Assembly (NCBI GenBank): GCA_019237355.1
Contig: JAFAHH010000816.1
Span: forward strand, 1 to 6,261
Origin: Acetobacteraceae bacterium
Lineage (GTDB): Bacteria > Pseudomonadota > Alphaproteobacteria > Acetobacterales > Acetobacteraceae
DNA: 6,261 nt
Reading direction: 5' to 3'
The position numbers and the translations under genes are program-made. Positions 1 through 5,567 of the stretch are shown piece by piece (position 1 is the first letter of the stretch; every line of letters begins with the position of its first letter). The notes under the pieces were generated by a model, which worked only from the letters and a program-made list of their open reading frames with translations, was not told the origin of the DNA and searched no databases.

Positions 1-129
1 AATGTTCCCTTCGGGGAGCAGGAAGCATATGTAACGGCCACACATGGGCGACAGGATAGCATCCTCGGCAGACTACAAGGAAGCGAGAACGAAGCATAAG
101 CCAACGGGGCGAATCGCCCCGGGGATTGG
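1..129. other. No recognisable gene; left window edge beyond the transposase remnant
   Basis: I see no convincing coding sequence here. The stretch contains a 4-bp stem closed by a TTCG tetraloop (6-17) and a perfect 6-bp stem GGGGCG/CGCCCC with a 3-base loop (106-120). Neither is followed by a T-run, so neither is a clear terminator. A 66-codon open frame on the plus strand (44-244) has no recognisable protein features and runs antisense through the transposase remnant. Confidence 0.4.
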
Positions 130-258
130 TCACGGTGCTCCGGCGCGAAATCGCCGCTTACGTCGCTTCGCCGCCCACGCGGCTGTGCTGGAGGAGCAGC
201 GCGCAATCAAGGCCCAGGCCGTATCCGTCAGATCCGTGTCGTAAATCTTGATGCCCAT
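130..258 (-). pseudogene. N-terminal remnant of an IS5-family-type transposase, frameshifted
   Basis: Reading from an ATG at 258 preceded by GAGG, the first 19 residues are MGIKIYDTDLTDTAWALIA. This matches the N-terminal DLTDxxWALIAPLLP signature common to IS5-family (DDE) transposases. The frame then degenerates into a basic tail and stops at 130. Adding back one base near 200-202 continues the family pattern as ALIA-P-LLLQHSRVGG in another frame, which itself stops at 158-160. Nothing of the catalytic domain remains, and I recognise no transposase sequence in bases 1-129. The preserved ribosome site and start with a lost body indicate a decayed insertion sequence beside the operon. The family call rests on a short motif; that it is a non-functional transposase piece is fairly safe. 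Confidence 0.65.
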
Positions 259-321
259 CCGCGATCCTCAACTTTGCACATGAGCTTTTACCCGAAGCAC
301 CTTCTCGCTTTTCATACGGCT

Positions 322-1554
322 CTAAGAGCCGACAGGGTCGTGCGCGAGCGGCGCCGCTTGCGGGGCCAGCACGTCGAACGTCCGTTCAAGGTGGTGCGGC
401 GCCGTGCTTGTGACGCTGCCGCTGGCGGCCAGGAAAGCGAGGACCACTGCCGCGGCGGCCATGAAATAGAGCACGCCGTCAATGCCGAAACCCGCCATGA
501 CGCTCGCGCCGGCGAGAGGCCCGAGCACCGAGCCAATGCCACTGACCAGAATGAGTCGTCCGCTGACCTCAACCACACGATCCTGCGGCATAAGGTCGTG
601 GGCGTGGGCGACGCAAACGGGGTAGAGCGCCGACATGAAGCCGCCGAGCAAAGCCCCCAACGGAAAGACGACCCGCCGCGTATGCGGCAGAAAGACCAGC
701 GCTACGGCGACCGTCGCGAAGCCGAGACCGAGTACGGCCAGCACCAGCCGCCGATCGAAACGGTCGGAAAGCCGGCCGACAGGAATCTGAAAAGCCAGTC
801 CGCCGAGCACGGCGACCAGCATGAACAAGGCAATTGTCGCTTGCTCGATATATTCGCCCTGCATCCAGGCCGGCACGAGGGCATAGAAGGAGCTGGTAAT
901 AAGACCGCTCAGCGCGCACCCGGCGACCGCGACGGGCGCGGCGCGGGAGAGCTGGCCGTAGGGCAGTATCGCGGCAGCGATGATACGAGGCGGCTCGGCT
1001 CTGGTCGTACTTACGAGCACCAGGGCCGCGGCGAACAGGGCAACGATCGCGTTGAAAGGTGTGTCCGACGCGACCTGAACCCAGCCGATCAGGAACTGCC
1101 CCACCGCGAGGGCCAGGAAGGTGCCCACCATGTAGATCGAGAAGACCCGCCCTCGATCTTCTGCTGTAGCTTTGGCGTTTAGCCAGCTCTCGGTACTCAC
1201 GAACAGCCCGGCGCAGCCGAAGCCGATTACGGCGCGAAGAATCAACCATTGAAGCGGGCCGATCATAAGGGGCATTGCCGCGGTCGCGGCGGCGACTAAG
1301 CCGGCGAAGGCCGCATAGGCGCGGATGTGACCGACTCGCTCGATGATCCGCCGGCAGCGCAGGGCACTCATGGTAAAGCCCGCGAAGTAGCTGCTCAGCA
1401 CGAGGCCGGCCATCGTTGGGCCGAAATCCTGGGCCGCGACGCGCAGCGAGATGAAGGTGTTGAAAAAGCCATTGGCAAGCTGAATGACGCTCGTGGCGAT
1501 GATGAGCGTGGCTATTTCCTTGTGCATGGAGCCGCTAGGGCCCGCGGCACTCAT
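322..1554 (-). CDS. YcaD-like major facilitator superfamily (MFS) transporter
   Basis: This is a 410-residue inner-membrane transporter with about twelve hydrophobic segments, the usual MFS length. Landmarks recalled from E. coli YcaD occur in order: SSYFAG (about 54-59), a first loop with RIIERVGHIRAY (69-80, a weak motif A), ESWLN then RGR (122-136), SGLITSSFYALVPAW (206-220), a second motif A GRLSDRFDRR (260-269), and LYPV followed by GSVLGP. The substrate cannot be read from sequence. The start is placed at ATG 1554 because it overlaps the preceding gene's stop in an ATGA (1551-1554), typical of translational coupling; a TTG two codons upstream and an ATG at 1527 are alternatives. As the last gene of the GrrA/GrrM block it is a candidate exporter or immunity pump for the peptide product, but that role is inferred from position only. 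YcaD-type carriers are not generally known as RiPP exporters. Confidence 0.9.
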   Translation of the reverse strand: MSAAGPSGSMHKEIATLIIATSVIQLANGFFNTFISLRVAAQDFGPTMAGLVLSSYFAGFTMSALRCRRIIERVGHIRAYAAFAGLVAAATAAMPLMIGPLQWLILRAVIGFGCAGLFVSTESWLNAKATAEDRGRVFSIYMVGTFLALAVGQFLIGWVQVASDTPFNAIVALFAAALVLVSTTRAEPPRIIAAAILPYGQLSRAAPVAVAGCALSGLITSSFYALVPAWMQGEYIEQATIALFMLVAVLGGLAFQIPVGRLSDRFDRRLVLAVLGLGFATVAVALVFLPHTRRVVFPLGALLGGFMSALYPVCVAHAHDLMPQDRVVEVSGRLILVSGIGSVLGPLAGASVMAGFGIDGVLYFMAAAAVVLAFLAASGSVTSTAPHHLERTFDVLAPQAAPLAHDPVGS

Positions 1555-2288
1555 TCCCAAAAAGCTTCGACGATCGTATCGTTCTCATCGAGGATCAGAC
1601 TGAGACGGTTGGGATTTTGCTCGGCGCCTCTGATCCCGTTGGAAGGCGTAATCACGCGCAGGACTCTCGGCAACTCGTCTTGCCGAATGGACCCCGATGC
1701 GGCCGGCTGCCCGGAACCCTCCAGGACGAGCTTCTTCCCCACACAATCCTTGCAGTCGTTTACGTCGACCGTCGCTTCGCCGCTGCCCGGGATCTGCTTC
1801 ACCGTGATCGCATCTTCCGAGGCACGGACGCGCACCCCTTTGAAATTTTGACCCGGAGCGATCGCAAAGATCGCATCTATTGAGGCAAAGCCGCCGGCAT
1901 TCTGGGACTGTTCCGGAGGTGTCGCGATCAGTTCCAGATCGAGGATGTCGTCACCCGGCTTGCCCGCGTAGGTCGGGACCAGTTGCGGCGCACTCCAGCC
2001 TTCGGACGACACCAGTCCGGTCGCGCGAACGATATCGAGCTTGGGGTCGGCGCTGGTACGCAGGACTTCCACATGGGTGACGAAGAGCACCGGGAGGTCT
2101 GTGGACGGCGGCGGTTCCGGCGCCAGTTCGGATACATCCGCTTGCTCCGGTCCGGTGCCGCCATAAGCGGTCGCCGCGCCCGCAGCTGGGGACACTCGGG
2201 TGGTTTGGCCGATTGCGAGCCCGATCAGGCCCGCCTGCATCGTGGCGCCCATGGCGAGCGCAACCAATCCGCGACATGCTGTATTCAT
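1551..2288 (-). CDS. Secreted protein of unknown function, partner gene in the GrrA/GrrM block
   Basis: This 245-residue protein has an N-terminal hydrophobic segment (about 6-27) ending AIG-QTT, consistent with a Sec signal peptide or anchor, then a Pro/Ala-rich linker (about 30-63). A probably beta-rich domain begins near LPVLFVTHVEVLRT (65-78) and includes GLVSSEGWSAPQLVP (91-105). A single CxxC pair (C179, C182; CKDC) lies in the second half. It does not look like the substrate-binding-like GrrP protein known beside some grrA/grrM pairs. I recall similar unnamed proteins near alphaproteobacterial GRRM loci but cannot verify this. The start at 2288 is chosen because AGGAGG sits 5 bases upstream and a signal peptide follows; the frame stays open to 2420, but that extension overlaps the maturase gene and has no signal-like sequence. 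It lies 25 bases after grrM and overlaps the MFS gene by 4 bases. Confidence 0.85.
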   Translation of the reverse strand: MNTACRGLVALAMGATMQAGLIGLAIGQTTRVSPAAGAATAYGGTGPEQADVSELAPEPPPSTDLPVLFVTHVEVLRTSADPKLDIVRATGLVSSEGWSAPQLVPTYAGKPGDDILDLELIATPPEQSQNAGGFASIDAIFAIAPGQNFKGVRVRASEDAITVKQIPGSGEATVDVNDCKDCVGKKLVLEGSGQPAASGSIRQDELPRVLRVITPSNGIRGAEQNPNRLSLILDENDTIVEAFWE

Positions 2289-2291
2289 GGT

Positions 2292-2300
2292 CCCCTCCTC
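2292..2300 (-). promoter_or_regulatory. Strong Shine-Dalgarno site fixing the start of the secreted partner gene
   Basis: The minus strand reads GAGGAGGGG here, with AGGAGG ending 5 bases before the ATG at 2288. It lies entirely in the 25-base gap after the maturase stop codon. It decides the start at 2288 over the longer open frame, which would begin inside the maturase gene. Confidence 0.75.
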
Positions 2301-2313
2301 AGCTTCACGGCCG

Positions 2314-3534
2314 TCACCCGCTAGCTCCTCGCCCAGCCGCGGACAGCTCTCGCTCATCACCGTGAAGGCCCAAATGATCCTGGGTCGACGCGCGCTGCCC
2401 GGCTCGCTCGATGGCATCAAGCACCAGGTCCGTCGTACGCATCTTTGTCAGCCGACAATACATGGTCTCGGTGCTGGCAAAGCTGCCGTTCTCGGCCAAT
2501 TTGTTAACCGGCTCGCCTCCACCGCAGACGCTGAAATATTCGCAGCTCTGACGGCACATCTCCACGCCCGCGCGAATGTCCCGCAGCATGCGGGCGAGAT
2601 TCGGAGAACTCGCAAGGTCGGTCAGTGCATCGCGATTGATGTTGCCGAGCAGGAAATCACCATACTCAGCATTCTTCAGTCCCAGCAGCTCAGGCGAGAA
2701 TGTGGCGATGTTGCCGGCGCAATCCATGCTGATGATGGCAAATGGCTCGGTGAGCTGATTGGCGAAAGGAGCATCTTGCGGGCGTATTACATGCTGGATT
2801 GCGTCCTCAATCTCGCGAATGAACGTGATACGGCCAGGAGCGGCGGTGGAAAGGCGCCAGAACTCGCGCAGGAAATGATAATACGCTGCTTCGATATCGG
2901 GATGAGCGAAGGATTCGGAGACATGGTTGCCCTCAGACTCCTCGACATTGAAGCAGACTTCTTCGATTCCCGCAGCGACATAAAAGGCAAACAATTCGCC
3001 AGGACTAGCCATGCTGGCTCGCGACAGAACCGAAATCACGTGGAACGGCACGCCGGCCCGCCGCAGCATCTGGATCCCTGCGAGGGTCTTGTCGAAGGTG
3101 CCCGCGCCCGAGCGGGTCCGCCGATAGCGGTCGTGCAGGTGCTTCGGGCCGTCGATGCTGACCCCGACACTGACGGGTTCCTCGGCGAAAAAGGCGCACC
3201 AGGCCTCGTTTATCAGCGTGCCGTTGGTCTGGAATGAATGCGAGATGGTCAGTCCGCTAGGCTTGAGCGCGTCGATGGTCCGAAAGGCGTCGCGGTAGAA
3301 CGAAAGGGGTAAGGCCAGAGGCTCGCCGGCGTGCCATACGACCGGGAGGCAGTCACGCACCCAGCCTGATGCAAAAACCTGAGAGAACAGATTGACAAGG
3401 GTTTGTTTTGAGACGACGGCTTTCGAGTTCCGGCTAGGAAGATAGCAGTAACTGCAATCGATGTTGCAGAACGGGGTAGGCTGGATGACGAGCAGATCTA
3501 TCCGGGGCACGGTGCAAATCGCCCCTTTTAACAC
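2314..3534 (-). CDS. grrM: GrrM/OscB-type radical SAM/SPASM cyclophane-forming peptide maturase
   Basis: This cytoplasmic enzyme should use S-adenosylmethionine and iron-sulfur clusters to crosslink side chains in the adjacent precursor. It has 406 residues, a normal length. The radical SAM motif CxxxCxxC is C23-C27-C30, inside QPTPFCNIDCSYCYLP. GEP (70-72), QTNGTLI (102-108) and VSIDGP (125-130) fit the TIM-barrel core. The C-terminal SPASM region has cysteines at 272, 327, 331, 337 and 360, within CGGGEPVNKLAENGSF and YCRLTKM, the GrrM-like signature. GrrM, OscB and XncB are known to form three-residue cyclophanes by joining an aromatic ring to the C-beta of the residue two positions later. 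The first possible start is a GTG at 3534, abutting the precursor stop, but it has no ribosome site. A GTG at 3510 (398 residues) has AAAAGGGG about 11 bases upstream and may be the true start. Confidence 0.92.
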   Translation of the reverse strand: MLKGAICTVPRIDLLVIQPTPFCNIDCSYCYLPSRNSKAVVSKQTLVNLFSQVFASGWVRDCLPVVWHAGEPLALPLSFYRDAFRTIDALKPSGLTISHSFQTNGTLINEAWCAFFAEEPVSVGVSIDGPKHLHDRYRRTRSGAGTFDKTLAGIQMLRRAGVPFHVISVLSRASMASPGELFAFYVAAGIEEVCFNVEESEGNHVSESFAHPDIEAAYYHFLREFWRLSTAAPGRITFIREIEDAIQHVIRPQDAPFANQLTEPFAIISMDCAGNIATFSPELLGLKNAEYGDFLLGNINRDALTDLASSPNLARMLRDIRAGVEMCRQSCEYFSVCGGGEPVNKLAENGSFASTETMYCRLTKMRTTDLVLDAIERAGQRASTQDHLGLHGDERELSAAGRGASG

Positions 3535-3900
3535 TCACCAGTTGCGCCAGAAGTTGCTCCACGGTGGCCGCGCGTTGCGCCAGTTGCCCCAGCCCGGCCG
3601 CCCCCAGCCCCAGCCCGGTCGCCCCCAGCGCCGGCCACCCCAGCCGAAATTGTTCCATCCGTTACCCCAGACAAGCTGGAAGCCGCGGTCGTGGGGTTGG
3701 GAGGTGCCCTCAGGCCCGATCATGGTGAAAACCGCCCCCCGGATCGCGGCGAGCCGTTCGGAGACCGGCGAGTCGGGCGGAGCGGCCGCACGCTCGGCGG
3801 ACATACTCGGCAAAGCGGAGCCAAGAACGAAGAACGCCCCCACCGCGCCACACGAGACAAGCCCGGATATGATCTTGAGGTACTTCTGCCGTAACGACAT
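3535..3900 (-). CDS. grrA: GrrA/OscA1-family secreted RiPP precursor with Trp-rich W-x-N core
   Basis: This 121-residue precursor peptide is the likely substrate of the adjacent maturase. Residues 1-35 form a signal peptide: basic start, hydrophobic 9-30, likely cleavage after PSMSA. A leader-like region with SERLAAIRGAV (47-57) resembles the conserved segment of GrrA-type precursors as I remember them. From residue 78 the core is built almost entirely of W, G, N, R and P. It has eleven tryptophans and six W-x-N triplets (W78-N80, W82-N84, W104-N106, W107-N109, W114-N116, W118-N120), plus W92-G-R94 and W99-G-R101. These fit the aromatic-x-x pattern for three-residue cyclophanes. The core runs to the last residue, so there is no follower peptide. 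GAGGGAAG (3906-3913) precedes the ATG, and the stop is directly followed by the maturase's first GTG. Crosslinking itself is inferred. Confidence 0.9.
   Translation of the reverse strand: MSLRQKYLKIISGLVSCGAVGAFFVLGSALPSMSAERAAAPPDSPVSERLAAIRGAVFTMIGPEGTSQPHDRGFQLVWGNGWNNFGWGGRRWGRPGWGWGRPGWGNWRNARPPWSNFWRNW
3587..3628 (-). repeat. Tandem 21-base repeat inside the precursor core
   Basis: Two adjacent 21-base units, differing at one clear position (C versus T), encode the heptapeptide WGRPGWG twice in frame (W92-G98 and W99-G105 of the precursor). This is a recent-looking in-frame duplication that adds W-x-R triplets between the flanking W-x-N clusters. Copy number at such repeats can change by slippage, so related strains may differ here. 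Confidence 0.7.
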
Positions 3901-3928
3901 GAGATCTTCCCTCGGCCTGAGAACTCGT

Positions 3929-3964
3929 GCGCCTGAGCAGAGCAGGTGTTGGCGATTGCGTCAA
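3929..3964 (-). promoter_or_regulatory. Weak promoter candidate for the grrA block
   Basis: A TTGACG hexamer (3959-3964, minus strand) directly follows the PRC-barrel stop codon. It is spaced 17 bases from TCTGCT, a poor -10 match (3 of 6). It lies in the only gap (64 bases) before the precursor gene, so it could start the four-gene transcript. Read-through from the PRC-barrel gene is just as possible. No operator or terminator is visible in this gap. Confidence 0.25.
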
Positions 3965-4462
3965 CTACGGTGAAAAACGGAACCGTTCCATGTTAGCGAG
4001 TGAATCACGGGTCGCGCCGGGCAATACCGCGCCGTACGTCTTTACGGAAGGCCCGAGACGCGCGGCGGCCATACCTCCAGGCCCAGGTACGCGAGTAAGC
4101 GGGTTGCTTCTGCTTGGCGCAAAGTGCAATTGGTCAAAGGGTACGGCCACGAGCTTGCCACGCGGTCTTTGCAATAACAGGATTGCCTGAGTCACCTTAC
4201 CATCTTCGGTGATCAGCAGATCGTTGATGGTAGCAATCCGCCGGCCGTTGTCATCGAATACCGGAGTGCCGGCCAAGGTCCGCCCGCGCCAGTAATTCTC
4301 CGATTTCTGCGCCGATCCCGTAGGGACGTTGGCACTGGTGGTAGCCGGACTGGTTCCGGCCGCCGCTGTAGGTGGGTTGCTTGGAGGAGTTTGCGCGAGC
4401 GCCGCCGAACCGAGCACAACCGTAAGGGCGACAGCGATTCCAGCCGAGCGAAGACGATTCAT
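3965..4462 (-). CDS. Secreted PRC-barrel domain protein
   Basis: This 165-residue protein has a clear Sec signal peptide (residues 1-23, cleavage expected after ALA before QTPP). A low-complexity Pro/Thr/Ala linker follows (about 24-52), then one PRC-barrel-like domain from YWRGRTLAGTPVFDDNGRRIATINDLLI (57-84) through KVTQAILLL and KLVAVPFDQLHF (103-114). PRC-barrels are small beta-barrels found in ribosome maturation, photosynthetic reaction centre H subunits and many secreted alphaproteobacterial proteins. Here the signal peptide points to the periplasm, with no specific partner visible. GGGAG stands 7 bases before the ATG at 4462. The gene ends 64 bases before the RiPP precursor, in the same direction, so joint transcription is possible, but such proteins are common outside RiPP loci and the link may be chance. 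Confidence 0.85.
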   Translation of the reverse strand: MNRLRSAGIAVALTVVLGSAALAQTPPSNPPTAAAGTSPATTSANVPTGSAQKSENYWRGRTLAGTPVFDDNGRRIATINDLLITEDGKVTQAILLLQRPRGKLVAVPFDQLHFAPSRSNPLTRVPGPGGMAAARLGPSVKTYGAVLPGATRDSLANMERFRFSP

Positions 4463-4831
4463 TGTTCACTCCCTTTGCTGAAGTAGGCTCCCTGGGCTTG
4501 AGGTTCTTGTAGTCAAGAGATTGGACATTATGCGCTTTAGCAGGCTGCGGAACAGCGTTTAAGTCGGTCGTTCGTAAAGCAACGAAGACGGCCAGGGGCT
4601 TTGCCCCTGGACCCCAGCAAAGGCAGAGCCTTCAATCCGATCACTTACTGGGTGGGGTCTGGGGCCTTTCGGCCCCGTCGTGCGAACAGCATGCTCCCCG
4701 CATGACGGGTCCAGGGCACAGCCCTCACCTTCCCTTTTTCAACAGAGCGCTAGACGCTCTGGTATGGTGCCGCCTATAACTGAAACTAGGTTTTGTAGGT
4801 CTAATTTGACCCGGGCGGCCCGCGTCAGCGG
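4463..4831. other. Gene-free stretch dominated by short hairpins
   Basis: This 369-base gap separates the end of the PLDc_N/SHOCT gene from the start of the PRC-barrel gene. I see no protein or RNA gene. It holds the hairpin cluster described separately (4592-4725) and one more 6-bp stem at 4744-4760 (AGAGCG/CGCTCT, 5-base loop), which could help end the upstream transcript but lacks a T-run. Nearer the PRC-barrel gene the minus strand has a CATAAT hexamer (4527-4532) and a TTGACT hexamer (4511-4516), but neither pairs with a good partner at normal spacing, so no promoter is called. Confidence 0.5.
4592..4725. repeat. REP-like element: three copies of GGGTCYRGGG plus hairpin, in both orientations
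   Basis: A recurring unit combines GGGTC(C/T)(A/G)GGG with a short hairpin. One copy is on the minus strand (about 4614-4594; CCAGGGGC/GCCCCTGG stem of 8 bp with TTT loop at 4592-4610). Two are on the plus strand: 4655-4676 (GGGGCC/GGCCCC, which reads as a GAAA-capped stem on the minus strand) and 4707-4725 (AGGGC/GCCCT). Smaller stems lie between them at 4620-4632 (AAGGC/GCCTT) and 4690-4704 (CATGC/GCATG). GACCCC (4610-4615) can also pair with GGGGTC (4654-4659). This resembles palindromic extragenic repeats; I recall similar units scattered in Acetobacteraceae genomes but could not check copy number. Confidence 0.6.
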
Positions 4832-5212
4832 CTACTGTACGATGCGCGCGCGCAGCCGGCCGTACTCCTCGCTGGAGATCGTGCCTGCGCTTTTCAGGCG
4901 CTCGAGCTTTTCGATCTCGTCGGCGGCGCTAAACCCGACAAAGTGCCGAAGCTCTTCGCGCGCTTGCTGCGCCCGCTGGGCGTTCCGCTCGGCCATGCCC
5001 CGGCTCTGCGAGATCAGATAGATAAGCACCGCGAGGTAGGGGATTACAACCAACGCGATGACCCAGATCGCTTTGCCGAAGCCCGAAATGTCGTGACGGC
5101 GGAACAAGTCGCTAATCACGGTTATCAATAACCAGAGCCAGAGAACAAACATAAATACTGTGAAAACATCGAGCAGGAAGTTGCCAAAACTGAAGACGTT
5201 GCTGGACAACAT
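4832..5212 (-). CDS. Small membrane protein with PLDc_N and SHOCT domains
   Basis: This 126-residue protein has two transmembrane helices: about 10-33, rich in Phe, Leu and Trp, and about 47-68. They are joined by a loop with SDLFRRHDISGFGKAIW and followed by IPYLAVLIYLIS, the pattern of the PLDc_N (phospholipase D-nuclease N-terminal) domain. That domain usually occurs without any catalytic phospholipase part, as here. A charged helix (about 70-95) leads to a C-terminal SHOCT domain, DEIEKLERLKSAGTISSEEY (98-117), a short module linked to oligomerisation. No enzymatic role is expected. The start at 5212 is chosen because GGGAG lies 6 bases upstream and the hydrophobic domain begins at once; the open frame reaches 5269, but that extension covers the likely promoter. 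It appears monocistronic and unrelated to the RiPP block. Confidence 0.88.
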   Translation of the reverse strand: MLSSNVFSFGNFLLDVFTVFMFVLWLWLLITVISDLFRRHDISGFGKAIWVIALVVIPYLAVLIYLISQSRGMAERNAQRAQQAREELRHFVGFSAADEIEKLERLKSAGTISSEEYGRLRARIVQ

Positions 5213-5567
5213 AGCTTCTCCCTTTTTCGCGGCTCGCGCGATTGTAACGCCGCGGCAAATTGTCAGCAAGTGCTCTCGGCTGCCTCGGCAAATCCCTCAG
5301 GGTCCGAAGATCCTTGCGGAACCGGCCGAGCGAGGGCGACAAAGACGGTGCCGGTCACCACGAGCACCAATAGCTCGGGGCACAGCGGGATTCATACTCC
5401 CCAAGCGGCATCCCCACAAACAGATGGAAGCTCAAGAAGGTCTGCGGTACGAAGTTGGCAGATGCTCCGCGGCTCCGAGCAGGCCCACCAAAATGTTTAC
5501 CGGCCAAACGAAACGACATCGGACCGCGGACCGCATCGGGACGCGGTCAGCACGCCGGACCGCAAAA
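5213..5567. other. Intergenic stretch with small open frames only
   Basis: This 355-base gap lies between the PLDc_N/SHOCT gene and the right-hand partial gene. Apart from the promoter candidate at 5241-5269 I see no firm feature. Three short minus-strand frames follow each other in different phases (5432-5536, 5355-5519, and one ending at 5263). The first and last contain hydrophobic runs, PVNILVGLLGA and ELLVLVVTGTVFVAL. They may be remnants of a small membrane protein gene or chance frames in GC-rich DNA; see the findings. Longer plus-strand frames crossing the gap show no protein-like composition. Confidence 0.4.
5241..5269 (-). promoter_or_regulatory. Sigma-70-type promoter candidate for the PLDc_N/SHOCT gene
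   Basis: On the minus strand TACAAT (5241-5246, 5 of 6 to the -10 consensus) lies 17 bases from TTGCTG (5264-5269, only the TTG matching the -35). It would start transcription near 5234 and leave a leader of about 20 bases containing the GGGAG ribosome site. It also supports the start at 5212 rather than 5269. Confidence 0.45.

Noticed and set aside
318..330. GGCTC/GAGCC 5-bp stem overlapping the MFS stop codon, considered as the operon terminator
   Set aside because: The stem is short, overlaps the stop codon and is not followed by a T-run on the minus strand.
274..1182. 302-codon open frame on the plus strand
   Set aside because: It is exactly antisense to the MFS gene, has a charged composition rich in Arg, Glu, His and Gln without domains, and is the usual mirror frame of a GC-rich gene.
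2200..3237. 345-codon open frame on the plus strand
   Set aside because: It is antisense to the radical SAM gene, whose motifs are unmistakable, and no ribosome site or protein family is recognisable.
3461..3973. Plus-strand frame with RQLPQPGRPQPQPGRPQ repeats
   Set aside because: The repeats are the complement of the W/G-rich precursor core; the minus frame has a signal peptide and an adjacent maturase, so this is a shadow.
3979..3989. Palindrome GGAACCGTTCC, considered as an operator
   Set aside because: It is inside the 3' end of the PRC-barrel coding sequence and encodes part of its RFRF-like tail; there is no second copy to suggest a regulator site.
4549..4572. GGAAC-N16-GTT on the plus strand, resembling an alphaproteobacterial EcfG general-stress promoter
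   Set aside because: No plus-strand gene lies downstream and the pattern is short enough to arise by chance.
4592..4760. Hairpin series considered as a CRISPR array or structured RNA gene
   Set aside because: There are no regular direct repeats with spacers; the stems are short, unequal and in both orientations, which fits REP-like repeats better.
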